Source of the DNA: an uncultured Pelagibacteraceae bacterium
GTDB lineage: Bacteria; Pseudomonadota; Alphaproteobacteria; Pelagibacterales; Pelagibacteraceae
NCBI GenBank assembly: GCA_902545945.1
Contig: CACCID010000002.1
Location: forward strand, 27,151 to 91,150
Direction: 5' to 3'
Length of the DNA: 64,000 bases
The first letter of the stretch is position 1; every line of letters begins with the position of its first letter. Position numbers and translations under genes: made by a program. Positions 18,605 to 27,614 of this stretch are shown one piece after another. Under the pieces are notes generated by a model. It saw only the letters and a program-made list of their open reading frames with translations. It searched no databases and was not told the origin of the DNA.

Positions 18605-19013
18605 AATTATTGGAAAATATATAAAAGATTTAAAATTCAGTATACCCAATCCTAAAACATTTTTTCTTCTATCAAAAGATATCGCAAAATATAAAATTAA
18701 TATTGATATTAAAAGTAGTCAAATAAAACAAAATATAATTGAAGTTCTTACAAGTTTAAGTCTTACTTCAGAAGAGAAAAATTTTGAAAAAATTAATACT
18801 AAAATAATCTTCTCAACCATTGTTGAATTAAATAATGAAAAAACTGTGAAAGAGGAGATGGAAAAAATAATACTTATTAAAGTACCTAGCGAAATTTACT
18901 CTGAGTTAAGAGGAATTTTTATTTTTTTATTTGAAAACTCTGGATTTAAGGACGTACAAATTAGCAAAGAAGTGGATTTTGAAAGATTATATCGAATGAG
19001 AAAAGTTCAGTAA
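18594..19013 (+). CDS. secB: Protein-export chaperone SecB
   Basis: A 139-residue protein. YIKDLKFSIPNP near residues 9-20 matches the SecB signature Y-x-K-D-x-S-F-E-x-P, and the conserved C-terminal part with 'RGIFIFLFENSGF' corresponds to R-x-x-x-x-x-x-x-x-x-R-GGF. It keeps preproteins unfolded for SecA. The sequence is divergent but length and motif order fit. It ends tail-to-tail with dnaQ, overlapping by 7 bases. Confidence 0.88.
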   Translation: MSYKIIGKYIKDLKFSIPNPKTFFLLSKDIAKYKINIDIKSSQIKQNIIEVLTSLSLTSEEKNFEKINTKIIFSTIVELNNEKTVKEEMEKIILIKVPSEIYSELRGIFIFLFENSGFKDVQISKEVDFERLYRMRKVQ

Positions 19014-19666
19014 AAATTTTTCTTAAGGTCAGAACTTATAAATTCTTTATGATTTTGAATTTCAATATCTGATATTTTTACAATTGCCCTGCTATAATCT
19101 TTAGCTTTGCTTATATTTTGTTCCGAAACATTATTAGTAAGATTAAATTTGGGTTCTTTAGCATCTAATAAATTTATATATACCTCTCTAAGTAGCTCAC
19201 AATCCAATAAAGCGTTGTGTTTTGTTCTTCGTGAAAGATCTATATTAAACCTTCTGCAAAGTGCATCTAATGAATTTGACGCTCCAGGGAATTTATTCCT
19301 AGCGACCTCTAAAGAATCTATAACAAATTTTTTATTAATTTTATCTTTTTTCAATAGCCCTAGCTCGCCATCCAAAAAACTTAGATCAAAAGAAGCATTA
19401 TGAATTATAATCTTTTTATTTTGAATAAAATCTAAAAATTCATCAGCTATTTGATCAAAAGTTCCTTTGTCTTTCAAAAAAGTATAAGAAAAGCCATGAA
19501 CTTTAAAGGCCTCTTCGGGTACATTTCTTTTTGGATTTATTAACTTATGAAAAAAATTTCCAGTCGGGATTAAATCTTTTGTTTCAATGCAAGCTATTTC
19601 TAGGATCTTATGCCCATCTCTAAAGGATAATCCTGTAGTTTCTGTATCCAGAAAAATTTCATTCAT
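19007..19666 (-). CDS. dnaQ: DNA polymerase III epsilon subunit (proofreading exonuclease)
   Basis: A 219-residue DEDDh exonuclease. ExoI is EIFLDTETTGL (Asp and Glu near 7-9), ExoII is HNASFDLSFLDGEL near 92-105, and ExoIII is HNALLDCELL near 155-164. It proofreads for DnaE. It overlaps coaE by 8 bases. dnaQ-coaE-aroE-maf-ppsR is the known order on one side of alphaproteobacterial origins. Confidence 0.96.
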   Translation of the reverse strand: MNEIFLDTETTGLSFRDGHKILEIACIETKDLIPTGNFFHKLINPKRNVPEEAFKVHGFSYTFLKDKGTFDQIADEFLDFIQNKKIIIHNASFDLSFLDGELGLLKKDKINKKFVIDSLEVARNKFPGASNSLDALCRRFNIDLSRRTKHNALLDCELLREVYINLLDAKEPKFNLTNNVSEQNISKAKDYSRAIVKISDIEIQNHKEFISSDLKKNFY

Positions 19667-20225
19667 ATTTAGTAATTATAGTTGATAGATTTTTTTTTAA
19701 AATCTTTAAATTTTTTTCGTTCACAACTACATGATCACAAAATTTGATTTTTTTATGGTCTTTCATTTGCTTATTATCAAGCAAATCAAACATTTTTTTA
19801 TTACCTCTTTTAGATTTAAATCTTTCAAGTCTTATTTTGTACTTAGATTTTATGAAAACAACAGTGTTAAAAAATTTTGTTAATTTACTTTCTATAAGCA
19901 AAGGAATTTCATAAAAAAGCATTTTTTTATTTTTATTCTTCAAGGTAAATTTCATCATTTTTTTTCTTACTAGTGGGTGAATTATTTTTTCTAATTTACT
20001 AAGATTTGCCTTATTTTTAAGTATCAGCTTCTTGAGGGATGATTTGAGTTGTTTATTATTTTTAACTCTAAATTTTTTACTGATAAAAATTTTAAAATTC
20101 TTATTTTTATAAATTTCTTGAACAGCATTATCTGCGCTAAAGAGCGGTCCACGACCGGTCGACAAAATTTTACTTGCAGTTGTTTTGCCTGATGAAAGTG
20201 AACCTGTTATACCAATTTTAATCAT
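19659..20225 (-). CDS. coaE: Dephospho-CoA kinase
   Basis: A 188-residue P-loop kinase. GITGSLSSGKTTASKIL (about 4-20) is the Walker A region, with the substrate-site SADNAVQEIYK after it. LLIESKLTKFF matches the L-L-x-E-x CoaE segment. It catalyses the last step of coenzyme A synthesis. It is unusually Lys-rich but of normal length, overlapping aroE by 4 bases and dnaQ by 8. Confidence 0.93.
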   Translation of the reverse strand: MIKIGITGSLSSGKTTASKILSTGRGPLFSADNAVQEIYKNKNFKIFISKKFRVKNNKQLKSSLKKLILKNKANLSKLEKIIHPLVRKKMMKFTLKNKNKKMLFYEIPLLIESKLTKFFNTVVFIKSKYKIRLERFKSKRGNKKMFDLLDNKQMKDHKKIKFCDHVVVNEKNLKILKKNLSTIITKYE

Positions 20226-21040
20226 TTTAATTTTGAATTTAATAATTCGATTAATTCATTATCAATTTCTGGGTTAATTTTATTCCATAAGTAAAAAGAT
20301 TTTTGACCCTGATAAATAAACATATCAAGACCATTAAAAACTTTTTTGCCTTCCTCTTTGAGATGCTTGTATGTTTTTGTTTGTAATGGATTGTAAATTG
20401 TATCAATATAAGTAACGCTTTTTTTTGTGCTTGTGAAATTAAATTTAAAATCCTCTCCGTCTTTAAGTCCTAAACTAGTTGCATTTACAATTATGTCAAA
20501 ATTTTTTATTTCATTTTCTAGACTCTCCCATTTTAATATATCTAAATATTTAAATTTTTTTTTTAAGAAAATACATTTTTCATTAGTTCTATTAGATATT
20601 GTAATTTTTTTTACACCTGTCTTTTTAAGTGACAAAATTACAGATGGTGAAACCCCGCCAGCGCCAATCACCAGAGCGTTTTTACTACCACAGTTATCTA
20701 TTTCTTTTAAGTAAGCAGCTTGTAAACCAAAAACATCTGTGTTTTCACCAATGATCTTATTGTTATCAAATAAGACTGTGTTAACCGATCCAGTTAATTC
20801 CGCATCATTTACAATTTTATCTACATAATTGATAATTTTTTGCTTAAAAGGTAAAGTTACATTAATACCAGCTATTTCCTTATTTCTAATTTTTTTTATA
20901 ATATCTTCTAAATCTTTATCATTTGCCTCTATAGTAGAATAGCTAGCTTTAACTCCATATTTTTTAAACCAATACTCATGCAAAACAGGTGATAATGAAT
21001 GTTTAATAGGATTTCCTATGATCAAAAAAATTTTTTTCAT
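20222..21040 (-). CDS. aroE: Shikimate dehydrogenase
   Basis: A 272-residue protein. GNPIKHSLSPVLHEYWF near the start is the shikimate-binding motif, INVTLPFKQ carries the catalytic Lys, and VIGAGGVSPSVILSL is the NADP-binding loop. GLDMFIYQGQKSFYLW is the conserved C-terminal end. It reduces 3-dehydroshikimate in aromatic amino acid synthesis. Both ends overlap neighbours by 4 bases. Confidence 0.96.
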   Translation of the reverse strand: MKKIFLIIGNPIKHSLSPVLHEYWFKKYGVKASYSTIEANDKDLEDIIKKIRNKEIAGINVTLPFKQKIINYVDKIVNDAELTGSVNTVLFDNNKIIGENTDVFGLQAAYLKEIDNCGSKNALVIGAGGVSPSVILSLKKTGVKKITISNRTNEKCIFLKKKFKYLDILKWESLENEIKNFDIIVNATSLGLKDGEDFKFNFTSTKKSVTYIDTIYNPLQTKTYKHLKEEGKKVFNGLDMFIYQGQKSFYLWNKINPEIDNELIELLNSKLK

Positions 21041-21621
21041 TTTTTATTATGGTTTATATAATTTATAATCTCCTTAATTGGTAAACCCATAATCGAATCT
21101 TTGTCTCCTTTAATATACTCGAATAGTTCTAAACCGTCTGCCTCAATTTGATAAACTCCATAAGAGAGTAATGTCTCTGTCTTTATTTTTTTTAAATATT
21201 GATTTAATTGATTATCGCTGAGATTTTTCATTTTAAGTTCCGACGAGTCAGAATGATTCCATATCATGGAACCATTTTTTGAAATGCAAACTGAGCTTAT
21301 TAAATAGTGTATTGAGTTATTGAGTTTTTTTAAAATTGAAAAAGCTTCATTTCTAGATTTTGGCTTATTAATTAATTGATCATTGAGTGAAACCACACTG
21401 TCTGCACCAAGAACTAAGCGATTGGGATTTTTGTTACTAACCTTTATTGATTTTATTTCGGCAAGATTCTTAGAAATTGACAGTGGATTTGCCCCCTCTG
21501 CTAGAAGAGACTTTTTTACTTCTTCTTCATCAATGTTTGAAACTATAACTTCGTGATCAATTTTATATTTGTCTAAAATTTGTTTCCGTACTCCACTCTT
21601 CGAAGCTAAAATTATTTTCAT
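21037..21621 (-). CDS. maf: Maf-like nucleotide pyrophosphatase
   Basis: A 194-residue protein. ILASKSGVRKQIL is the N-terminal S-x-S-x-x-R motif of Maf. VLGADSVVSL carries the conserved Asp, and KPKSRNEAFSILKKL follows. Maf proteins hydrolyse non-canonical or modified nucleoside triphosphates. It is co-linear with ppsR and aroE with 4-base overlaps. Confidence 0.93.
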   Translation of the reverse strand: MKIILASKSGVRKQILDKYKIDHEVIVSNIDEEEVKKSLLAEGANPLSISKNLAEIKSIKVSNKNPNRLVLGADSVVSLNDQLINKPKSRNEAFSILKKLNNSIHYLISSVCISKNGSMIWNHSDSSELKMKNLSDNQLNQYLKKIKTETLLSYGVYQIEADGLELFEYIKGDKDSIMGLPIKEIINYINHNKK

Positions 21622-22436
21622 TTATTTTTTTTAATATCAATTATTTTTAAAATAGAAGCAGCGGTTTCCTCAACTGACCGTCTAGTTACATCAATTATAG
21701 GCCAATTATTTTTTTTAAATAATTTTTTCGAGTCCTCTACTTCTTTTTTTATAGAATCTAAATCAGTGTAATCCTTAAGTTTTTGATCTTTCATTATTGC
21801 TACTCTGTTTCTCCTAATATCAGATAACCTTTCAGGGTCTGCGATTAAACCAATTATACAAGAAGTCTTATTGAACTTTAAATTTTCAGGTATTATTTGA
21901 TCTAAGACAAGCGGGATATTTACTGTTTTATAACCTCTATTAGCAAGATAAATGGAAGTTGGAGTTTTGCTAGTCCTGCTAACTCCTAACAAAATCACGT
22001 CTGCATTATCAATATCATCAACTTTTTTTCCATCATCGTGTGACATAGTAAATTGTATAGCCTCTATTCTTTTATAATAATCATCGTCTAAAACATGCTG
22101 AGCACTAGGTTTATGTATAGCTTTTTGATTTAATAATTTAGAAAAACTTAAAATTAAGTTTCCAAGAACACCAAAACAAGGGACAGAAGATTTTTCACTT
22201 TGTTTTGTAAGATATTTGGCTAATCTTGTTTCGACTATCGTATATAATATAATAGCATTGTCTATATTATCACATTCTTTGATAATTTTATCAATTTGCT
22301 GTTCAGTTCTTATAAATGCAAATTCTTTTTTCTCGTATTCAAAATTAGCAAATTGTGACTTAAGAGACAAAAATATTCTATCTAACGTTTCTCCAGTTGA
22401 GTCAGACACAAGATATACATTGTATTTTTGGTTCAT
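21618..22436 (-). CDS. ppsR: Pyruvate,water (phosphate) dikinase regulatory protein
   Basis: A 272-residue DUF299/PPSR protein. YNVYLVSDSTGETLDRIFLS opens it, LGVSRTSKTPTSIYLANRGYKTVNIPLV is the central P-loop-like and substrate region, and RRSVEETAASILKII closes it. Family members phosphorylate and dephosphorylate PEP synthase or PPDK with ADP and Pi. It is the first gene leftward from the origin-like gap. In Caulobacter and Rickettsia a homologous gene faces hemE across the replication origin. Confidence 0.95.
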   Translation of the reverse strand: MNQKYNVYLVSDSTGETLDRIFLSLKSQFANFEYEKKEFAFIRTEQQIDKIIKECDNIDNAIILYTIVETRLAKYLTKQSEKSSVPCFGVLGNLILSFSKLLNQKAIHKPSAQHVLDDDYYKRIEAIQFTMSHDDGKKVDDIDNADVILLGVSRTSKTPTSIYLANRGYKTVNIPLVLDQIIPENLKFNKTSCIIGLIADPERLSDIRRNRVAIMKDQKLKDYTDLDSIKKEVEDSKKLFKKNNWPIIDVTRRSVEETAASILKIIDIKKNK

Positions 22437-22707
22437 AATTTTGTTAATAAAGTATTAATTAATTAACTTTTTACACTTTTAAAAAAAAATAGAAAAAATA
22501 ACTAACAATTATTAACACTATTTAAACAATTTATTGAATGTTAATAATATTATGTTTTAGATGTTTATAAAACCTATAAACGTTCTAAAATCACTTAAAA
22601 TGAGGATACTTATAAACCATCAAATGTATAAAAGATGTATAATTAGTTATATAACTTAATAACAGGACCTAAAGCTTTTAATACACTTATAAACTTTTTA
22701 TTATTTA
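22437..22707. other. oriC: Candidate replication origin (ppsR-hemE gap)
   Basis: This 271-base gap is the longest in the window and about 17% G+C by hand count (12.5% over 22441-22560). The 9-mer TTATNAACA, which differs from the DnaA box TTATNCACA at one position, occurs four times: TTATTAACA at 22509-22517 (+), 22442-22450 (-) and 22539-22547 (-), and TTATAAACA at 22562-22570 (-). TTATAAACC (22610) and TTATAAACT (22687) are close variants. By composition I would expect about 0.1 copy. Genes diverge from it, and the flanking pair equals the known alphaproteobacterial origin context. dnaA itself is not nearby. Confidence 0.75.
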
Positions 22708-23712
22708 ATGAGTAATCTTAAACAAATATTAATAAATAAAAAAATTTGTAAATCAGTTTGGTTTATGAGACAAGCAGGACGTTATTTACCCGAATTTCGA
22801 GAAATTAGATCACAAAATGAAAATTTTATTAATCTTTGTCTAAATAGTGAGTTAAGCTCTAAAATTACCTTACAACCTATTGAAAGATTTAACTTAGACT
22901 CTGCAATAATTTTTTCAGATATTTTGATGATACCTTATGCACTCAATCAAAAAGTTGAATTTTTAAAAAACCATGGGCCGAAACTAGAAACTTTTAATTT
23001 AAAAAATTTTTTAAAGAACGATGATCTTATGTTTACTAAAAAACTTAAACCAGTTTATAAAGCGATAGAAATTACTAGAAAAAAATTAAATAAAGAAAAA
23101 TCATTAATATCTTTTATAGGAGCACCATGGACCTTATTAGTATACATGATTGGGGCTAAACTAAATAAAAATGAAATTAATTTAGACATAATTAATAAAA
23201 AAAAAGATGAAATTGACTTGATATTAGAAAAGTTAATTAATTATCTTTGTTTACATATTGAAAATCAAATTAGGGCGGGTGCTGATGTAGTTCAGATTTT
23301 TGACTCTTGGGCCGGATTAATACCACAGGAGGATCTTAATAATTTTTGTTATTCACCAAATTTTAAAATCGTAGAGTTTTGTAAAAAGAAAAGTATACCT
23401 GTAATCTGTTTTCCAAGAGGTATTAAAGAAAATTACAAAGACTTTAATGACATAGTAAAACCAGACGGAATAAATATAGACTATAATGTTGATCCCAAAT
23501 GGGCTAGCGAAAATCTGAAAGATACAGTAATCCAAGGAGGGTTAGACCCAAAAATTTTATTATTAGCTGATGAGGAAATTTTTAATAAAGCTAGAAAATA
23601 TTTAGACGCATTCACAGGTTTACCTTATGTTTTCAATCTAGGACATGGTATGCTACCAGAAACAAACCCGGATAAAGTAAAAAAACTGATAAAATTTTAT
23701 AGAGGGTATTAA
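22708..23712 (+). CDS. hemE: Uroporphyrinogen decarboxylase
   Basis: A 334-residue protein. SVWFMRQAGRYLPEFREIR is the signature near residue 17, SDILMIPYALNQKVEF follows near 70, and the C-terminal NLGHGMLPETNPDKVKKL is diagnostic. It makes coproporphyrinogen III. It is the first gene rightward from the origin-like gap. The stop overlaps the hemH start region by one base. Confidence 0.98.
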   Translation: MSNLKQILINKKICKSVWFMRQAGRYLPEFREIRSQNENFINLCLNSELSSKITLQPIERFNLDSAIIFSDILMIPYALNQKVEFLKNHGPKLETFNLKNFLKNDDLMFTKKLKPVYKAIEITRKKLNKEKSLISFIGAPWTLLVYMIGAKLNKNEINLDIINKKKDEIDLILEKLINYLCLHIENQIRAGADVVQIFDSWAGLIPQEDLNNFCYSPNFKIVEFCKKKSIPVICFPRGIKENYKDFNDIVKPDGINIDYNVDPKWASENLKDTVIQGGLDPKILLLADEEIFNKARKYLDAFTGLPYVFNLGHGMLPETNPDKVKKLIKFYRGY

Positions 23713-24707
23713 TGATGCAACAAGATCATCCAGAAGTAAAATTCGGTAAAACAGGTGTGTTGCTAGTAAACTTAGGAACACCAGACTCAACAAGTTGGTG
23801 GGATATCAGAAAATATTTAAAAGAATTTTTATCTGATAGAAGGGTAATAGAAGTCAACCCTGTTTTATGGCAAATCATTTTAAATTTATTTATACTTACA
23901 TTCAGACCATCTAAGACAGCTCATGCTTATAAAAAAATTTGGAGAAATGAGTCTAACGAGTCTCCTTTGTTATATTTTACTAGAAGTCAGGCAGAAAAAT
24001 TAAATAAAAAAATAGGAAATGAAAAAGTTATTATCGATTTTGCAATGAGATATGGTAATCCGAGCATAAAATCAAAACTAAATATTCTTAAAGATGCTGG
24101 ATGTGAAAATATAATTATACTTCCTTTGTATCCACAATACGCAGCAGCAACAACAGCAACCGTTTGTGACGAAGTTTACAGGTCGCTTATGGGTATGAGA
24201 TGGCAACCAAGTTTACAAATAATACCTCATTATGAGAGCGAGCCAATATACATAGATGCCCTTATAAAAAGCATTAAAGGAAAATTAGGGAGCATAAAGT
24301 GGAAACCAGATCTAATTATTTCTTCATATCATGGTATTCCAAAAAAATATTTTGATAAAGGAGACCCTTATCATTGCTATTGTCATAAAACCACAAGGCT
24401 TATGAAGGAAAATTTTAATGAAATAGACATTCAGACGACTTTTCAGTCAAGGTTTGGGCCGCAAGAGTGGTTAAAACCATACACAGATAAAACTTTAGAA
24501 AGCTTGCCAAGCAAAGGAGTTAAAAATTTATTAGTTATTTGCCCAGGTTTCGCTTCTGATTGTGTAGAAACTCTAGAGGAAATTGATATTCAAGGAAGGG
24601 AAAGCTTTATAGAAAATGGTGGCGAAAATTTTGATTTAATACCATGTCTTAATGATAAATCAGAACATATTAATTTGTTTGAAAAGTTAGTTAAAAAATA
24701 TATTTAA
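23712..24707 (+). CDS. hemH: Ferrochelatase
   Basis: A 331-residue protein. TGVLLVNLGTPDS opens it, SYHGIPKKYFDKGDPYHCYC near 200 has the conserved metal-site His, TFQSRFGPQEWLKPYTD precedes VICPGFASDCVETLEEID with the second conserved Glu/His region. It inserts iron into protoporphyrin IX at the membrane. It is coupled to hemE and followed two bases later by hemJ. Confidence 0.98.
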   Translation: MMQQDHPEVKFGKTGVLLVNLGTPDSTSWWDIRKYLKEFLSDRRVIEVNPVLWQIILNLFILTFRPSKTAHAYKKIWRNESNESPLLYFTRSQAEKLNKKIGNEKVIIDFAMRYGNPSIKSKLNILKDAGCENIIILPLYPQYAAATTATVCDEVYRSLMGMRWQPSLQIIPHYESEPIYIDALIKSIKGKLGSIKWKPDLIISSYHGIPKKYFDKGDPYHCYCHKTTRLMKENFNEIDIQTTFQSRFGPQEWLKPYTDKTLESLPSKGVKNLLVICPGFASDCVETLEEIDIQGRESFIENGGENFDLIPCLNDKSEHINLFEKLVKKYI

Positions 24708-24709
24708 AG

Positions 24710-25141
24710 ATGAATACTTACCTTTTGTTTAAATCTTTACATCTAATAGCAGTTGTTTCTTGGATGGCAGGACTTTTATATTTACCAAGAATATTTGTTT
24801 ATCATTCAGAGGCAGATCATGAGTCCCAGAAAACTGTTTTTAAAACTATGGAAAGAAAACTTTATAATTATATTATGATGCCAGCTATGCTGTTATCTTG
24901 GTTATTTGGTATGTTATTAATTCATACTCTTGGATTTGGTGTTTTTTCTGAATTGTGGATGCAATTAAAAACAGCACTAGTTGTTATATTAACTTTTTAC
25001 CATTTTTTACTTGGAAAATATCTTGGAGAATTTGCAATAGATAACAATACTAAACGTTCTAAGTACTTTAGAATTATTAACGAAGTACCCACGATTATAC
25101 TTATTGTTGTGGTATTTCTTGTGATTTTTAAGCCATTATAA
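24710..25141 (+). CDS. hemJ: Protoporphyrinogen IX oxidase HemJ
   Basis: A 143-residue membrane protein with four hydrophobic helices (about 8-28, 55-75, 82-102, 122-142). LFKSLHLIAVVSWMAGLLYLPRIFVYH near the start holds the conserved His (H11) and the R-x-x-x-Y-H region, and WMQLKTALVVILTFYHFLLGKYL carries the conserved Lys of HemJ. The position behind hemE-hemH supports the protoporphyrinogen oxidase role rather than a generic UPF0093 label. Confidence 0.92.
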   Translation: MNTYLLFKSLHLIAVVSWMAGLLYLPRIFVYHSEADHESQKTVFKTMERKLYNYIMMPAMLLSWLFGMLLIHTLGFGVFSELWMQLKTALVVILTFYHFLLGKYLGEFAIDNNTKRSKYFRIINEVPTIILIVVVFLVIFKPL

Positions 25142-25207
25142 AAGGTCTTGAATTTTTCTAAAAAAAACATATATTTTTAATACTTCCCAATTAATCAATT
25201 CAATCAC

Positions 25208-26482
25208 ATGAACTTACAAGAATTAAAACAAAAGAACCCAGCAGAGCTTATTAATGAAGCTGAAAAACTAGGTATAGAAAATCCCAGTACATTAAGAAAG
25301 CAGGAAATTCTTTTTGCTATTTTAAAAAAACTGGCTGAAAAAAATGAGCAAATTACAGCTACTGGTGTGCTGGAAGTCTTGCAAGATGGCTTTGGTTTTT
25401 TAAGAGCTATAGAGTCAAATTATTTGCCAGGGCCAGATGATATTTATGTCAGCCCAAGCCAAATTAGAAGATTTGGCTTAAGAACAGGAGATTCGGTTGA
25501 AGGTGAAATCAGAGGGCCTAAAGATGCTGAAAGATATTTTGCTTTACTAAAAGTTAATAAAATTAATTTTGATGAGCCAGAGAAAGGTAAAAATAAAATT
25601 GCCTTTGATAATTTGACCCCCCTTTATCCAAATGAGAGAATTAAATTAGAAGTTGAAAGTACCAAAGTTGAAAAAAAACCTGACAACACTGCAAGACTTA
25701 TAGACCTAGTTAGTCCAATCGGTAAAGGGCAACGTTCATTAATAGTTTCACCACCAAGGGCTGGTAAAACAATTATTCTTCAAAACATTGCTCAATCGAT
25801 TACAGCAAATCATCCAGAGTGTTATTTGATGGTTCTTTTAATTGACGAAAGACCAGAAGAAGTAACAGATATGCAACGGTCAGTAAAAGGTGAGGTGGTA
25901 GCGTCAACATTTGATGAACCAGCTTCAAGACACGTAGCCGTAGCAGAGATGGTAATAGAAAAGGCTAAGAGATTAGTTGAACATAAAAAAGATGTAGTAA
26001 TTTTATTAGACTCAATCACAAGGTTAGGGAGGGCTTACAATGCTGTTATACCAAGCTCGGGAAAAGTTTTAACCGGAGGTGTAGACGCTAACGCACTTCA
26101 AAGACCAAAAAGATTTTTTGGAGCAGCACGTAATGTCGAAGAAGGCGGATCGTTAACTATTATTTCAACTGCTTTGATTGATACCGGTAGCAGAATGGAT
26201 GAGGTTATATTCGAGGAGTTTAAAGGGACCGGTAATTCTGAATTAATACTTGATAGAAAAGTTGCAGATAAAAGAATCTATCCTGCATTAGATATAACTA
26301 GATCGGGAACAAGAAGGGAAGAGCTTCTGTTTGAAAAAGATGATCTATCTAAGATGAATGTATTAAGAAGAATAATAAGCCCAATGGGAACTATGGATGG
26401 AATAGAATTTTTAATTGCTAAATTAAAAAATACAAAGAATAATGCTGACTTCTTTGATTCTATGAACAAGTCGGCGAATTAA
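25208..26482 (+). CDS. rho: Transcription termination factor Rho
   Basis: A 424-residue RecA-type helicase. The N-terminal helical bundle (1-47) and the cold-shock RNA-binding part with [26 protein letters not shown] are present. The ATPase core has Walker [16 protein letters not shown] near 182-196, Walker [17 protein letters not shown] near 261 and the Q/R loops. hemE-hemH-hemJ-rho is a frequent alphaproteobacterial order. Few clear hairpin terminators were seen in this window, so Rho may do much of the termination. Confidence 0.98.
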   Translation: MNLQELKQKNPAELINEAEKLGIENPSTLRKQEILFAILKKLAEKNEQITATGVLEVLQDGFGFLRAIESNYLPGPDDIYVSPSQIRRFGLRTGDSVEGEIRGPKDAERYFALLKVNKINFDEPEKGKNKIAFDNLTPLYPNERIKLEVESTKVEKKPDNTARLIDLVSPIGKGQRSLIVSPPRAGKTIILQNIAQSITANHPECYLMVLLIDERPEEVTDMQRSVKGEVVASTFDEPASRHVAVAEMVIEKAKRLVEHKKDVVILLDSITRLGRAYNAVIPSSGKVLTGGVDANALQRPKRFFGAARNVEEGGSLTIISTALIDTGSRMDEVIFEEFKGTGNSELILDRKVADKRIYPALDITRSGTRREELLFEKDDLSKMNVLRRIISPMGTMDGIEFLIAKLKNTKNNADFFDSMNKSAN

Positions 26483-26484
26483 AT

Positions 26485-27102
26485 TTATTGTATCGTTTGA
26501 TTGTTTAAGCCTGTTTCGTATAAATAAAAACTGATTATACTTTCAAGTGTATGAACTTTATCCGTTATCGATATTGCCTCCAATAATTTCTGCTTTTCTT
26601 CATTAGTAACGGGAGCAATCATAGCTAATGTGTTAATTTTTTGAGATTGGTCTAACTTTTCAAATTCTTTCCAATTTAGTAAAAGCCCGTTTTTTTTGAA
26701 AAAATTTCTAGCTTTTTCCATCAAAGATAAAGTATCGATTTCATTTTTAATAACTTTAATATCTTCATCAAAGTCGCTATAGTCAACTTTAAATTCGCGA
26801 TACATTTTTTCATTTGAGATTTCTTCTAAAATTTTAAATCGAGAAACGCCCGTAAGGTTTATTATTATTCTACCATCTCTACTTTTTTGGTAGTCGCTTA
26901 TTTTTCCTAAACAACCCACTTGATATACGCTTTCACCTTCTTTTTTAGACTGAACCATTCCCATCAATTTATCTTTATTGTAAGCATCGTTAACTAAATT
27001 TAAATACCTTTGTTCAAAAATATTCAAAGGTAAATTTGTTTTGGGAAAATATATTACTCCACTCAAAGGAAATACTGGAATGGTCTGGGGAAAATTTTTC
27101 AT
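26485..27102 (-). CDS. LON N-terminal substrate-binding domain protein
   Basis: About 205 residues from the ATG at 27102. The longer frame to 27162 adds 20 residues without family character and runs towards the tRNA promoter. TIPVFPLSGVIYFPKTNLPLNIFEQRYLNLV is the start of the LON N-domain (YbeL-type peptidase S16 homologue), and GCLGKISDYQKSRDGRIIINLTGVSRFKI is its second strand set. The ATPase and protease domains of Lon are absent, so it is not Lon itself. The role is unknown. It faces rho tail-to-tail with a two-base gap. Confidence 0.88.
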   Translation of the reverse strand: MKNFPQTIPVFPLSGVIYFPKTNLPLNIFEQRYLNLVNDAYNKDKLMGMVQSKKEGESVYQVGCLGKISDYQKSRDGRIIINLTGVSRFKILEEISNEKMYREFKVDYSDFDEDIKVIKNEIDTLSLMEKARNFFKKNGLLLNWKEFEKLDQSQKINTLAMIAPVTNEEKQKLLEAISITDKVHTLESIISFYLYETGLNNQTIQ

Positions 27103-27154
27103 AATTTTACTATATAAAAAAAAATGATCTCCCGATAGCGGCATTTTATAATGG

Positions 27155-27184
27155 TTGACCATTCATCATTCTGTATACTATAAT
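27155..27184 (+). promoter_or_regulatory. Sigma-70-type promoter for tRNA-Gly
   Basis: TTGACC at 27155-27160 and TATAAT at 27179-27184 with an 18-base spacer match the housekeeping consensus. The -10 box ends 9 bases before the tRNA 5' end, which gives a leader of a few bases. Confidence 0.6.
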
Positions 27185-27193
27185 TATTTTAAG

Positions 27194-27268
27194 GCGGGCA
27201 TAGCTCAGTGGTAGAGCGTCTCGTTGCCAACGAGAAGGTCGAGGGTTCGAACCCCTTTGCCCGCTCCA
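27194..27268 (+). tRNA. tRNA-Gly (anticodon GCC)
   Basis: A complete cloverleaf. The acceptor stem GCGGGCA pairs with TGCCCGC, followed by discriminator T and an encoded CCA (27266-27268). The D arm is AGCTCAGTGGTAGAGC, the anticodon stem TCTCG/CGAGA with loop TTGCCAA (anticodon at 27226-27228), and the T arm GAGGGTTCGAACCCC. It reads GGC and GGT glycine codons. Confidence 0.97.
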
Positions 27269-27272
27269 ATTA

Positions 27273-27614
27273 ATGGAAGATTTATCAAAAAAAAAATGTA
27301 TTGCGTGCACCGGGGATATTCCTCCACTTGATATTAGTGAAATACATAAGTACCTTAAAAAAGTTGATGGATGGGACGTAAAAAATAACAACGATAAAAG
27401 TTATTATTTAATTAAAAATTTCAAATTTAGGAATTTTGAAGAAAGTCAAAATTTTGTAATCAAGGTTGGCAAAATAGCTGAAGAGGAGAATCATCATCCG
27501 GATATCTCATTTGGTTGGGGATATTGTAAAATAAAAATTTTCACCCATGCTATTAAGGGATTAGCTGAAAGTGATTTTATTTTAGCTGCAAAAGTAGATA
27601 AAATAGATCAGTGA
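27273..27614 (+). CDS. phhB: Pterin-4a-carbinolamine dehydratase
   Basis: A 113-residue protein. The catalytic patch EENHHPDISFGWGYCKIKIFTHAIKGL carries the H-H-P-D and T-H-x-x-x-G-L pattern of PCD/DCoH. It dehydrates the pterin carbinolamine formed by aromatic amino acid hydroxylases, though none is seen here. Many bacteria carry it for Moco or folate-related reasons. It starts four bases after the tRNA and overlaps purH tail-to-tail by 7 bases. Confidence 0.94.
   Translation: MEDLSKKKCIACTGDIPPLDISEIHKYLKKVDGWDVKNNNDKSYYLIKNFKFRNFEESQNFVIKVGKIAEEENHHPDISFGWGYCKIKIFTHAIKGLAESDFILAAKVDKIDQ

Noticed and set aside
22444..22458. TTAA-N7-TTAA, the CtrA full-site pattern, in the origin candidate
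   Set aside because: Real match, but such A+T-only words are expected by chance at 12% G+C, and CtrA control is not shown here.
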